Shown here: positions 1 to 8,040 of the stretch, piece after piece
How positions within the stretch are numbered: the first letter of the stretch is position 1
Layout of the letters: each line of letters opens with the position of its first letter
Assembly (NCBI GenBank): GCA_051880375.1
Contig: JBJENV010000091.1
Location: forward strand, 1 to 64,000
Direction: 5' to 3'
DNA from: SIG299 sp051880375
GTDB taxonomy: Bacteria; Bacillota; Clostridia; Lachnospirales; Lachnospiraceae
Length of the DNA stretch: 64,000 bases
Program-made: the position numbers and the translations under genes
Notes under the pieces: generated by a model
What the model saw: only the letters and a program-made list of their open reading frames with translations
The model's database searches: none
Told to the model about the DNA's origin: nothing

Positions 1-169
1 TCACACAGCTGGCATTAAAAATCCTTCGCAGTAAAAAGAAATAATTGTCCTTTTAATCAACAAATCCCCATAAACAGCAAGTTATCGGGGGATAGCCTTC
101 TGCTTTGGCTGCTGTACAGGAAGGCACGGATGATTCAGACGAAGCGACAAACATTCGGAGGAAGGAATA
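1..169 (+). other. left edge: end of an unknown gene and possible acetyltransferase remnant
   Basis: No complete gene is visible here. One frame ends as ...LALKILRSKKK at about position 44 and may be the tail of a gene cut by the window edge. Bases 64-94 can fold into a small stem (ATCCCC/GGGGAT with ATAA/TTAT). Bases 117-147 read in frame as QEGTDDSDEAT and match 26 of 31 bases in the acetyltransferase gene at about 4380 (QEGTDYSDGT). This may be a scrap of a lost paralogue. Bases 155-166 carry the GGAGGAAGG ribosome binding site of the next gene. Confidence 0.3.
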
Positions 170-958
170 ATGAGAGATGTACATATACACTTTTTACATG
201 GAAATCCTATAGGATATAATATTGATTATTTTGAGGGATTCATTAAGGTTGCACAAGAAGTGGGGCTTGATGAAATATACCTGCTTGAACATACCCACCA
301 TTTTACGGAGTTTGAAAAAGTATACGAACCAATAAAATCATATAACGAGTTTCAACATAACTGGATTACAGCAAGAATGAACAGTTCGATAGAAGAGTAC
401 CTGAACTTTATTAACAAAGTAAAGGGAAATCGTTATCCTGTGAAGGTGAAGTTTGGTCTTGAAGTCTGTTACATCCCTGAAACTGCTGACATTTTGTCAG
501 ATATTCTTAAGAACTATGAGTTTGATTTTCTTACAGGTTCTGTACATTGGATTGACGGTTGGGGATTTGACCATCCGGGACAAAAAGAACTATGGAAAAG
601 TAAGAACGTTGAAGAGGTGTACAAAAGATATTATGAGATTATGTTCCGGTTATGTGAGAGCGGTTTGTTCACTGGTCTTGCACATCCTGATTCAATCAAG
701 TGTTTTGGGTACAAACCAGACATTGATTTAACGGAATATTATGAAAAACTGGCTGTATTGTTAAATAAACACGGCATGTATGCCGAGAATAGTGGAGGAT
801 TGCGATTAAATTATAGCCCTAATATTGAACTGGGCTTAAATTCTCAATTGTTATCTGTTTTAAGAAAAAACAATGTACAAATCGAGACTGCTTCTGATGC
901 ACACAGACAAATAGATGTTGGTGTAAATATCCCGGAACTTGAAAATATGCTTAAATAG
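170..958 (+). CDS. PHP-domain phosphatase, histidinol-phosphatase (HisK/HisJ) type
   Basis: 262-residue cytosolic protein of the PHP metal-dependent phosphoesterase family, about the usual length of PHP-type histidinol phosphatases. Visible metal-binding motifs, in order, are HIH near the N-terminus, LEHTHH at about residue 40, GLEVCYIP at about 98, GSVHW at about 122, AHPD at about 172 and SDAH near residue 243. The start has a strong GGAGGAAGG site. No other his genes are nearby, so histidine synthesis is only one possibility and the natural substrate could be another phosphate ester. The gene sits alone among accessory genes. Confidence 0.8.
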   Translation: MRDVHIHFLHGNPIGYNIDYFEGFIKVAQEVGLDEIYLLEHTHHFTEFEKVYEPIKSYNEFQHNWITARMNSSIEEYLNFINKVKGNRYPVKVKFGLEVCYIPETADILSDILKNYEFDFLTGSVHWIDGWGFDHPGQKELWKSKNVEEVYKRYYEIMFRLCESGLFTGLAHPDSIKCFGYKPDIDLTEYYEKLAVLLNKHGMYAENSGGLRLNYSPNIELGLNSQLLSVLRKNNVQIETASDAHRQIDVGVNIPELENMLK

Positions 959-998
959 TGGCATTCAAAAATATAATAATAAACAGGTTAACTGACAA

Positions 999-1033
999 GC
1001 CCATACAATTGAACTCCGTTCAATTGTATGGGC
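999..1033. repeat. perfect 16-bp inverted repeat with 3-base loop
   Basis: Bases 999-1014 and 1018-1033 are exact reverse complements (GCCCATACAATTGAAC and its mirror) around the loop TCC. The hairpin lies 18 bases before the ribosome binding site of the acetyltransferase gene. No T-run follows on either strand, so it is not a standard intrinsic terminator. It could be an operator, an mRNA-stabilising stem, or a relic of a small palindromic element. Confidence 0.85.
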
Positions 1034-1063
1034 AGCAGATACTTGAATTGGGAGGAGAAATAT

Positions 1064-1495
1064 ATGGTATGCTTAGTTAATATTGATGGTGGGAATTGGC
1101 GAGTACCTTTAAAGGTTTCAAAAGCGCAAGAGGTATATGTAGCAAATAGCACAACAATTCTTGCACGAGCTTATGCATATAGAGACTTTAGAAGTCATGC
1201 ATTCTTAATCTATGAGGATGAAACACCAATAGGAATGGTTTTGTATTATGACGACGAATCGCTTGATGCATACATTTTTAGTGAAATATTCATTGATGAA
1301 CAATTTCAGGGAAAAGGATATGGGCGAGTGGCTACGGGACTTGTTCTTGATAATATGAAAAAAGATGGAAAATATAGCAAGGTCATACTTTGTTATATTG
1401 AAGGAAACGATGCCGCACAGAAACTATATGAAAGTTTTGGCTTTGTTGAAACAGAACGTGACGAGGATGAGATTATTATGGAGTTGGGATTATAA
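1064..1495 (+). CDS. GNAT family N-acetyltransferase (BltD/PaiA-like)
   Basis: 143-residue single-domain acetyltransferase. The acetyl-CoA loop is visible as QFQGKGYGR at about residue 84, followed by the YxxxGF motif (YESFGFVETE) near the end. The order of motifs recalls spermidine/spermine acetyltransferases of the BltD/PaiA group, but the substrate is not shown by the sequence. An ATG at 1028 is in frame. The ATG at 1064 is preferred because GGGAGGAG (1050-1057) sits just before it and the earlier start lies inside the inverted repeat. Monocistronic. Confidence 0.8.
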   Translation: MVCLVNIDGGNWRVPLKVSKAQEVYVANSTTILARAYAYRDFRSHAFLIYEDETPIGMVLYYDDESLDAYIFSEIFIDEQFQGKGYGRVATGLVLDNMKKDGKYSKVILCYIEGNDAAQKLYESFGFVETERDEDEIIMELGL

Positions 1496-1627
1496 GAAGT
1501 AGGTTCGAAAAATGCTTCGCATTTTCCACACTGACGATTCACTTTCTTCGAAAGTTCCGCAATTTGTTTTTGACAGAAAACTGACTCGAAATATGAAAAA
1601 CTGTTAGACCAACTTGAATTTTACATA

Positions 1628-1658
1628 TTGACTATGACGCCACGTAATAGTGTATATT
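1628..1658 (+). promoter_or_regulatory. MerR-type promoter: TTGACT-19-TATATT with central dyad operator
   Basis: The -35 box TTGACT is at 1628-1633 and the -10 box TATATT at 1653-1658, with a 19-bp spacer, the over-long spacing typical of MerR-activated promoters. Bases 1631-1651 form the dyad ACTATGACG-CCA-CGTAATAGT (8 of 9 pairs match), centred in the spacer exactly where MerR dimers bind. The regulator gene follows directly, which implies autoregulation. Confidence 0.75.
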
Positions 1659-1701
1659 GGACCTGGATTTACATAGATGTCTATACGAAAGAAGGGATAC
1701 T

Positions 1702-3399
1702 TTGAAATTGCAAATAAGTGAACTGGCAAAGCAGGCTGGAGTTAGCGTCCGCACGTTGCACTATTATGATACAATAGGATTGCTCAAACCCTCCGGTATT
1801 GATTCTGTAAATGGCTATCGTTTTTATGATGAAAATTCTTTGGAAACACTAAAGAATATTTTGCATTACCGTGCACATAATTTTGCCTTGAAAGATATTC
1901 CTAGACTAATGGAAGAAAACGAAATAGTACGAAAGCAAAAATTATTAGAGCAGCGGCGCAAACTGCAAGAGAAAAAGGAGCAACTAGATGCAATTATAGA
2001 ATCCATTGATACAGAGCTAGCTACTCAAAACAAACTTAACTTTTGGTTTGACAAAGTTCTTGCAGATTATAACTATAGTGGTTTTACATATTATATGAAC
2101 AAGGAAGAATACTTTTTTGCATGGGGGATGGCTGACTACGAAAAATGCAAATACTTTTCTTTACGCAGTCGATTTCCGGTTTCTATTCTCTCTAGTGATT
2201 TTATTGTTTTCTGTACTCTTCTTTTGGAAGAAAAGGGAATGTTAAAGACTGATGACACCATTGGAACTTATATATCCGGATGTAAGTATGGTGATATCAT
2301 AACCATTCGACATCTTCTTGATATGTCTTCCGGTTTTTCTGACGAACTTACAGAAAAATGGCGAAATGGTCAGATTGCATGTTCTGAAGACGTTTTTTAT
2401 AAAAAGAAATCTTTGGAAACCATATTGGAAATCATTCATTATGCACCATTAAAATTCGTTCCGGGCTCACAATTTGCTCCTTGCGGATTAAATTATGAAC
2501 TCCTCAGCATCATTTTAGAACGAGCAGGTGAAGCACCTTTGGATGATTTACTACAGCATTGTATATTTGGACCGTTGGGGATGACTAATACTTCCTACAA
2601 AGGAACTGCAGATATTGTAGGATATTCATTAGCTCCTTCCCCAAAGCCAATTTATTGGAACTATAATGATAACAACACTTCCTGGGGGCTTCTCAGCACC
2701 GCAGAGGATTTAAAACGATGGTTTGATGCTTTACACGATCGAAGACTTCTTTCTGAACAAGGATATAAAAAACTGTTTTCCGTAAATGAAGATATCTTTA
2801 ACTGCGGACTTTATAAAAGCCGAAATCGATATAAATACAGTGGTGATAGAAATGGTATATCCTATGAAGTCACCTTCGACTTTGAAAAGGATATCTTTTG
2901 TTTAGCTTTGCGCAACAAGGTACCTTTACCGGATAATCACGACCGCTTGATGTATTTTACCATTCCTGGGTGTGATGATGGGCAGGTACGTTTAGAAGCA
3001 TGGGAGCTAGATACAGATACTTTTGTAAAAATAAGCTCTATTAGGATTTTTGATAAGGACGCAAAGCTTCTGTATTCTATTGATTGCCCCAAAAAAGATT
3101 ATTTGCTTTATGTAGAAAATCATGGAGACAAGCATCTGGCCAGTGAATTTGTCAAAGATGATAGTTATTATCTTACATTGGATTTTGCAAAACTTCTCGA
3201 TGGAAAATTTGATCCTGCTACTACTTATATTTTAGAAGTACGGGCTGAGTGTGATTCTCCGCAACCTTCACAGATAGGGATTAAATATCTAAGAGGAGGA
3301 GAAGAGCAGAAAATGGGTTACTATATTTTCTTTAATGAAATTCAACCATATGAATTGTTCTTAGAAGCACTTGGAAATGTGATGGAAGTGGTGAGATAG
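1702..3399 (+). CDS. MerR regulator fused to a degenerate class-C beta-lactamase-like domain
   Basis: 565 residues. Residues 1-70 are a MerR winged helix (ISELAKQAGVSVRTLHYYD, GYRFYDE), followed by a coiled coil to about 125. Residues about 130-425 follow the serine beta-lactamase/penicillin-binding fold, and about 110 further beta-rich residues follow. The catalytic signatures are lost: SxxK reads S161-I-L-S, the YxN site reads P-C-G, and the HTG-like motif reads YSG. The domain is therefore probably a ligand sensor, not an enzyme (inference). TTG at 1702 is the start because GAAGGG precedes it; the in-frame TTG at 1657 lies inside the -10 box. MerR members usually sense ligands through C-terminal domains, which fits. 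Confidence 0.8.
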   Translation: MKLQISELAKQAGVSVRTLHYYDTIGLLKPSGIDSVNGYRFYDENSLETLKNILHYRAHNFALKDIPRLMEENEIVRKQKLLEQRRKLQEKKEQLDAIIESIDTELATQNKLNFWFDKVLADYNYSGFTYYMNKEEYFFAWGMADYEKCKYFSLRSRFPVSILSSDFIVFCTLLLEEKGMLKTDDTIGTYISGCKYGDIITIRHLLDMSSGFSDELTEKWRNGQIACSEDVFYKKKSLETILEIIHYAPLKFVPGSQFAPCGLNYELLSIILERAGEAPLDDLLQHCIFGPLGMTNTSYKGTADIVGYSLAPSPKPIYWNYNDNNTSWGLLSTAEDLKRWFDALHDRRLLSEQGYKKLFSVNEDIFNCGLYKSRNRYKYSGDRNGISYEVTFDFEKDIFCLALRNKVPLPDNHDRLMYFTIPGCDDGQVRLEAWELDTDTFVKISSIRIFDKDAKLLYSIDCPKKDYLLYVENHGDKHLASEFVKDDSYYLTLDFAKLLDGKFDPATTYILEVRAECDSPQPSQIGIKYLRGGEEQKMGYYIFFNEIQPYELFLEALGNVMEVVR

Positions 3400-3553
3400 A
3401 TTTAAATAATATCACAGAGACAGATAGCAGATTTTCAAAGTATTACAAAGCGATTGTAGTAAAAACTTGAATAGGTCGAACTGATGAAATTTGAAGTTGA
3501 CAAGGGACTAAAATAGGAAAATGAGAATAAAAAATATACAAACAAGCTCAGGC

Positions 3554-3631
3554 CCTAAGCTTTGTCTGCCATGCCCATTTTTAGCATGCCACGGAACGTA
3601 GCAATCATGTAAAGCACCAATTCTTGTTGTT
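3554..3631 (-). other. short reading frame, possible C-terminal gene remnant
   Basis: In the 280-base gap between two genes, the minus strand reads 25 sense codons ending ...FRGMLKMGMADKA then TAG, with no start codon or ribosome site of its own. The protein-like composition suggests the 3' tail of a deleted gene. I do not recognise the family. The rest of the gap (3400-3553, 3632-3681) shows only AT-rich sequence and the AGGAGG site of the next gene. Confidence 0.25.
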
Positions 3632-3681
3632 TTTAGAAAAAATGATAAGATAATCCTATAAAAAAATCAGGAGGCATTATT

Positions 3682-4122
3682 ATGACATTAGGAGAAAGAA
3701 TAAAGAATTATCGTAAAAAATTGGGATTATCACAAGAAGAACTTGCAGAAAAGATAAATGTTTCCAGACAAGCAATTACAAAGTGGGAAAATGATAGCGG
3801 AATTCCCGATATTGATAATCTTATTTTACTTAGTAAAGTAATGGGAATTTCATTAGATGAACTTGTTATGGGTGAAAAGGAAAATGATATTTCCGATATA
3901 AAGCGCAGTGCCATTAACCAAAGAAATAGGAATTGCAAATTATATTTAATTGCAGTAATTAGTTTTTCCATTGCTTGGTTTTGCTGGTTTATTATTTTGC
4001 TTTTAAATGTCGCGGACGGAAATACCGCAACCGCAGTACTATGCGGAATAAATACAACGCTGCTTGGTTTACCAATAGGCATATTCTTGCGAAAGTATTT
4101 TGATGCTAAAAAAGAGATTTGA
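3682..4122 (+). CDS. XRE-family regulator with C-terminal membrane segments
   Basis: 146 residues. An HTH_3 domain spans residues 1-65 (LGLSQEELAEKINVSRQAITKWENDSGIPDIDNL). A charged linker is followed by two hydrophobic helices at about 90-110 and 117-135. The layout, cytosolic XRE head plus membrane tail, is common in Clostridia and suggests a regulator whose activity responds to the membrane, but no target is evident. Strong AGGAGG ribosome site. Monocistronic. Confidence 0.8.
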   Translation: MTLGERIKNYRKKLGLSQEELAEKINVSRQAITKWENDSGIPDIDNLILLSKVMGISLDELVMGEKENDISDIKRSAINQRNRNCKLYLIAVISFSIAWFCWFIILLLNVADGNTATAVLCGINTTLLGLPIGIFLRKYFDAKKEI

Positions 4123-4152
4123 AGAAATAATAATGAATTTAAAAATAAACTG

Positions 4153-4181
4153 TTGGAAAATAGAAATACTTGTGGTATTAT
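4153..4181 (+). promoter_or_regulatory. promoter TTGGAA-17-TATTAT
   Basis: TTGGAA at 4153-4158 and TATTAT at 4176-4181 with a 17-bp spacer. It would start a leader of about 110 bases before the acetyltransferase at 4302. Confidence 0.5.
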
Positions 4182-4194
4182 ATGCGTAGGATAT

Positions 4195-4214
4195 AACTGT
4201 AATGCATTACAGTT
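4195..4214. repeat. perfect 20-bp palindrome in a leader
   Basis: AACTGTAATGCATTACAGTT equals its own reverse complement. It lies just after the predicted transcription start and contains the ATG of a small leader reading frame. It could be an operator or the first stem of an attenuator. Confidence 0.8.
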
Positions 4215-4312
4215 TTGGTCTGGGCATAGGCTCTTTGGACCACTGCAGGCGGGAAGAATTTCCCGCCATTTTTACTATTATGAGAGTTTTGGAGAAAATA
4301 TATGAGAAATGA
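4202..4312 (+). CDS. putative 36-residue leader peptide
   Basis: An ATG at 4202 opens 36 codons (beginning MHYSFGLGIGSLDHC) that run through the terminator stem and stop with TGA at 4310-4312, overlapping the start of the acetyltransferase at 4302. A weak AGGA lies about 10 bases upstream. Overlap with both the hairpin and the downstream start is the arrangement expected of translation-controlled attenuation. That the peptide is made is inference. Confidence 0.35.
   Translation: MHYSFGLGIGSLDHCRREEFPAIFTIMRVLEKIYEK
4248..4273 (+). terminator. intrinsic terminator / attenuator in leader
   Basis: Stem GGCGGGAA (4248-4255) with TTCCCGCC (4260-4267), 4-base loop, then ATTTTTA. It lies between a promoter and the acetyltransferase gene, so readthrough would be needed for expression from that promoter. 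Confidence 0.65.
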
Positions 4313-4868
4313 TATTATGATACGACCGGAGACACAAAAGGACTATAAAGAAATTATTTCGTTGGTTTTGCGTTCTTTTCAGGAAGGCACGGATTATTCG
4401 GACGGAACGGATATTGTAGCATTGATTGAAGAAATCAGAGTATCCAAGTATTATATTCCGGACCTGTCGTTTGTAGCAGAGTTAGATGGAAAAATAGTTG
4501 GGCACTTCTTGTTTTCTCATTTTCCGCTATCAAAAACATCAAACGGAAATCATATAGACAGTAACGATATTGTTATGCTGGCACCTGTTTCCGTACATGC
4601 AGATTATTTTCATAAGCATGTTGGTATTACGATGTTGACCTTAGGAATTCAGAAGGTAAGGGAATATGGATTTAAGGGGATTACAGTAGAAGGAGATTTC
4701 CATTTTTATCATCGTGTAGGTTTTAAAACATCATCCGAGTATAATATATATCCAACGAGTGGATATCCGATGAAAGAGCCAAGATGTATGATGTGCCAAG
4801 AAACATACGAAGGTTCTTTAGAAGGAATACAGGGGTATGTTGTATACGATATGTATTATAATGCGTAA
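4302..4868 (+). CDS. GNAT family N-acetyltransferase (YhbS-like)
   Basis: 188 residues. N-terminal IRPETQKDYKEI, then VAELDGKIVGHFLFS (beta-4 region), LAPVSVHADYFHKHVGITML (acetyl-CoA binding, with the usual RxxG loop altered) and a C-terminal VGFKTSSEYNI. This is the layout of the YhbS-like predicted acetyltransferases. Substrate unknown. GGAG at 4291 precedes the ATG. The unusual leader with palindrome, leader frame and terminator suggests inducible expression, as for many drug-modifying genes in Firmicutes, but resistance is not shown. Confidence 0.75.
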   Translation: MRNDIMIRPETQKDYKEIISLVLRSFQEGTDYSDGTDIVALIEEIRVSKYYIPDLSFVAELDGKIVGHFLFSHFPLSKTSNGNHIDSNDIVMLAPVSVHADYFHKHVGITMLTLGIQKVREYGFKGITVEGDFHFYHRVGFKTSSEYNIYPTSGYPMKEPRCMMCQETYEGSLEGIQGYVVYDMYYNA

Positions 4869-4953
4869 ACCCCTCAAATGATCGGGGTTATGTACATTAA
4901 TTTGAGTCTAAATGAAATGCGGAAATGCAAAAAAGACGTTGTAAGGAGGAAGC

Positions 4954-5463
4954 ATGATACTTGAAACAGAGAGACTGTATCTGAGAGAGATGAATCAGTC
5001 TGATTTTAAATCTTTGTGCAAAATCTTACAGGATGAAGAAACCATGTATGCGTATGAGGGTGCATTCAGCAATGCGGAAGTACAGGAATGGCTTGACAGA
5101 CAGATGGACCGTTATCGAAAATGGAACTTCGGTTTGTGGGCAGTAATTTTGAAGGAAACCGATGAGATGATTGGTCAATGCGGGCTTACAATGCAACCGT
5201 GGAAAGAAGAGGAAGTACTTGAAATAGGCTATCTTTTTGAACGTCAATATTGGCATAATGGTTACGCTACCGAAGCTGCAATTGCTTGTAAAAAGTACGC
5301 GTTTGAAAGATTGGGAGTAAATGAAGTCTGCTCTATTATCAGAGACTCCAATACGGCGTCTCAAAATGTGGCGATTAGAAATGGTATGACAAGAACAGAT
5401 ACATGGACAAAGCATTATCGGGGTATAGATATGCCGCATTACCGTTATGTTTTACATCGCTGA
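4954..5463 (+). CDS. GNAT N-acetyltransferase, RimJ/RimL type
   Basis: 169 residues. Starts MILETERLYLREM, the classic RimJ/RimL opening. EEVLEIGYLFERQYWHNGYATEA carries the acetyl-CoA loop, and AIRNGMTRTDTW is the usual C-terminal N-x-x-x-G motif. Proteins of this group acetylate N-terminal amino groups of ribosomal proteins or small molecules; the target here is unknown. GTAAGGAGGAAGC gives a strong start. Third acetyltransferase gene in 5 kb. Confidence 0.8.
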   Translation: MILETERLYLREMNQSDFKSLCKILQDEETMYAYEGAFSNAEVQEWLDRQMDRYRKWNFGLWAVILKETDEMIGQCGLTMQPWKEEEVLEIGYLFERQYWHNGYATEAAIACKKYAFERLGVNEVCSIIRDSNTASQNVAIRNGMTRTDTWTKHYRGIDMPHYRYVLHR

Positions 5464-5603
5464 CAAATATAATCCGGGAAAGCGAGTAAATATAGGAATC
5501 AATTACAGCAAAAAAAGTTGTTGAGTTGAAAAATATGAATTGCCCAAAGGTCAATTGTATGGAAGTGGAAATAAAGACAAATATGATTTGCGAGGTGATA
5601 TAC

Positions 5604-6338
5604 ATGAGATGTGCATTAGCGTCAAAGGGCTTTGTTAATGAAAATATACAACACAACAAAAATGTGGTAATAGACACAATGATAAAATGTTCAAAATCTG
5701 TTGATATTGTGATATTTGGTGAAGCCTTTTTACAAGGATTTTATGGCGCAACTTTTGAAACAGAACACGATGAAAAGTTAGCCATTAGTCAGAATGATTT
5801 AATAATAAAAGAAATATGCTCTGTTGCAAAAGAATATAAAATTGCAGTATCCTTTGGTTTTATTGAAAAAGCTAAAGATTGTTTTTACAGTTCACAGATT
5901 ACAATCAATTCAAGCGGAAATATAATTGATGTATATCGGAGAGTATCTCCGGGTTGGAAAGAAGAATTTGCTAATGAGCAATATCGTGAAGGAAATGGAT
6001 TTCATATCTTTTTATATATGGATAGAAAAATTGCTATTGGTTTATGTGGTGATTTTTGGTTTGATACAAATATCAATGAAGTAAAAAAATTACTTCCGGA
6101 TGTTGTATTTTGGCCAGTGTATACTGATTTTAACTACAATGAATGGAACACATCAATTAAGTATGAGTATGCTGAGCAAGCGGGTAAAATTGGTGGCAAT
6201 GTACTATATGTTAATTCGGTTTGTAAGGATAAAGAAGGTGATGACATTGCAAGAGGCGGTTCTGCTCTGTTTATTGACGGTAAAATCAGTAAGGAAATTC
6301 CTTCGGGAAAGGAAGATATACTTTTCGTAGAAGTTTGA
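5604..6338 (+). CDS. carbon-nitrogen hydrolase (nitrilase superfamily)
   Basis: 244 residues with the nitrilase fold order: Glu40 in IFGEAFLQGF and nucleophile Cys148 in IGLCGDFWF. The catalytic Lys normally found in the Y-R-K signature reads Arg (YRRVSPGWK), with Lys119 eight residues further on. Either Lys119 substitutes or the enzyme is atypical. Likely hydrolyses an amide or carbamoyl bond; substrate unknown. An upstream in-frame ATG at 5535 and others exist, but GAGGTGAT just before 5604 fixes the start. Confidence 0.7.
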   Translation: MRCALASKGFVNENIQHNKNVVIDTMIKCSKSVDIVIFGEAFLQGFYGATFETEHDEKLAISQNDLIIKEICSVAKEYKIAVSFGFIEKAKDCFYSSQITINSSGNIIDVYRRVSPGWKEEFANEQYREGNGFHIFLYMDRKIAIGLCGDFWFDTNINEVKKLLPDVVFWPVYTDFNYNEWNTSIKYEYAEQAGKIGGNVLYVNSVCKDKEGDDIARGGSALFIDGKISKEIPSGKEDILFVEV

Positions 6339-6490
6339 AGTTAATCGACAAATCGGAGTTTTCTTGATTCTTAAGGCAAAAAGTGCCGGTAAGACATCAT
6401 TGTCTGGTGGAAAACACGTTATTTCTCACTTTGTGACGTGGTTTTCTGATGTGGTTTCAGGGATAATAGACAGCGAAAGGAGAAAGCGAA

Positions 6491-6988
6491 ATGATAGACC
6501 AGATTAAAATTGGTGGTTTTTTAAGAGAATTACGCAAAGAGAAAGAGTTAACCCAAGAACAACTGGCAGAAAAGTTTGGTGTATCTTCACGAACTGTATC
6601 TCGCTGGGAAAATGGTAATACCATGCCGGAACTGGGTATTTTGGTCGAGTTGGCAGATTACTATGAGGTTGACATCAAGGAAATCATTGATGGGGAAAGG
6701 AAAAGTGAGATTATGGAAAAAGAAGAAAAAGAGACTTTAAGAAAAGTTGCAGATTATGCAGAAGCCGAAAAGAAATTAGTAGTAAAGCGTAGATGTATAG
6801 TTACGTTCATAGGAACAGCGGTATTTATGTTAAGTATTGCAATAGGGTGTATTCTGTTTCCTAAATTACCGGAAAGTAGTTTTTTGAAAAATGGTAGTTT
6901 TGGGTTAGCAGTAGGAATTATAGGTCTTGTTTTTTTATGGGGAATAGTAATTCGTGAAAACCGTAAAAATTCCATGCAGGATAAGTAA
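6491..6988 (+). CDS. XRE-family regulator with two C-terminal membrane helices
   Basis: 165 residues. The HTH_3 domain covers residues 8-65 (LTQEQLAEKFGVSSRTVSRWENGNTMPEL). A Glu/Lys-rich linker at 70-95 leads to two hydrophobic helices at about 100-120 and 130-150. Same design as the regulator at 3682 but a different sequence. GAAAGGAGAAAGCG supports the start. The upstream gap 6339-6490 holds an imperfect stem (GAAAACACG / CGTGGTTTTC at about 6410-6446) without a clear T-run. Confidence 0.8.
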   Translation: MIDQIKIGGFLRELRKEKELTQEQLAEKFGVSSRTVSRWENGNTMPELGILVELADYYEVDIKEIIDGERKSEIMEKEEKETLRKVADYAEAEKKLVVKRRCIVTFIGTAVFMLSIAIGCILFPKLPESSFLKNGSFGLAVGIIGLVFLWGIVIRENRKNSMQDK

Positions 6989-7076
6989 TGTATACCTCTA
7001 TAAACTTTCAAGTTGCAAAGCGCTGTCATTCCGAAAGGGAGTAAGAAATCAGAAATCCATCTATGTAAGGAGGAGC

Positions 7077-7604
7077 ATGGTGAAAGTATATTATTCTGAT
7101 GAAAAACTGACAATCAGAAACATGAAGGCAGAGGATGCCAAAGTGATATATGATACTTATCTGTCATACGGATGGCATCCAACGATGGAAACATACGAAA
7201 ATTATGTCCGCGAGCAGGAGGAGAATGAGAGACTGGTCTTTATCGCTGAATATGAAGGTAACGTGGCAGGATTATGTACGCTTGTTTTGCATCCGACGGA
7301 AGGACCCTGGGCTGGCAAGGGATATCCTGAGATAGTAGATTTGACGGTGTTTTTTCATCTGCATAACAAGGGAATCGGAAGTAAACTGCTGGATGTGGCC
7401 GAAAGTGAGGCTTTCAAAATTTCGGATGTCGTATATCTTGCGGTAGGTGTCCACTCGGGCTACGGTGCGGCACAAAGAATTTATGTAAAAAGAGGATACA
7501 TTCCGGACGGTAATGGAGCGTGGTATCAGGGAAAGATATTAGAACAATATGCTCCGTGCTGCAATGATGACGATTTGCTGCTTTTTATGTCAAAGAAACT
7601 ATAA
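7077..7604 (+). CDS. GNAT N-acetyltransferase
   Basis: 175 residues. N-terminal LTIRNMKAEDAKVIYDTYLSYG, then VFIAEYEGNVAGLCTLV, the acetyl-CoA loop HNKGIGSKLLDVAE, and C-terminal AQRIYVKRGYIPDGNG. An open frame extends upstream to 6954 but the TAAGGAGGAGC site at 7066-7076 fixes ATG 7077. The conserved WAGKGYPEIVDL stretch resembles unassigned clostridial acetyltransferases. Substrate unknown. Fourth GNAT gene in the left 8 kb. Confidence 0.8.
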   Translation: MVKVYYSDEKLTIRNMKAEDAKVIYDTYLSYGWHPTMETYENYVREQEENERLVFIAEYEGNVAGLCTLVLHPTEGPWAGKGYPEIVDLTVFFHLHNKGIGSKLLDVAESEAFKISDVVYLAVGVHSGYGAAQRIYVKRGYIPDGNGAWYQGKILEQYAPCCNDDDLLLFMSKKL

Positions 7605-7665
7605 GATTGCGGGATACGTGGAAACAGAAAGAAGATACTTTTCAGGCATCAAAGGAGGAAGTAAC

Positions 7666-8025
7666 ATGAAGTTAGGCGGGCCGGTAGAGGCAGTTTACCT
7701 GTTGGCAGTGATATTCGGAATTTTGACGATACTGTTTCTTATGGGAAAGGGCAGCAGTCTGATTCCGGGAAACAATACCGCTTTGACAAAGAAGCAGGAC
7801 AGGTTTGACAAGAAGAAGCTGTGTCGCGGCATTGGCGTATGCTTTGGTGCTCTGGAGGTGTTTTTAATCATCACGGCAGTCTTTTGGGACAGCCTTCCGG
7901 GGTGGTACGGAATTCTGTTTCTCGTGGTAGTGGCTGTCGGCTTGCTTGTGACAGGCTTTCTGGTAAATGCCAACATGATTGCAGGAAAGCAGCAAAAAAC
8001 AGATACGGAACACGAAAAACAATGA
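7666..8025 (+). CDS. DUF3784-like small membrane protein
   Basis: 119 residues with three hydrophobic segments at about 8-27, 58-77 and 82-103 and a basic KKQDRFDKKKLCRG loop between the first and second. This matches the size and layout of the uncharacterised DUF3784 family. AAAGGAGGAAGTAAC precedes ATG 7666. The antiporter gene follows 15 bases later and may be cotranscribed. Function unknown. Confidence 0.6.
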   Translation: MKLGGPVEAVYLLAVIFGILTILFLMGKGSSLIPGNNTALTKKQDRFDKKKLCRGIGVCFGALEVFLIITAVFWDSLPGWYGILFLVVVAVGLLVTGFLVNANMIAGKQQKTDTEHEKQ

Positions 8026-8040
8026 CAACGGGGGTGCCAG

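Noticed and set aside
1501..1540. possible terminator GAAAATGC/GCATTTTC after the first acetyltransferase
   Set aside because: The stem is short and AT-rich and no T-run follows.
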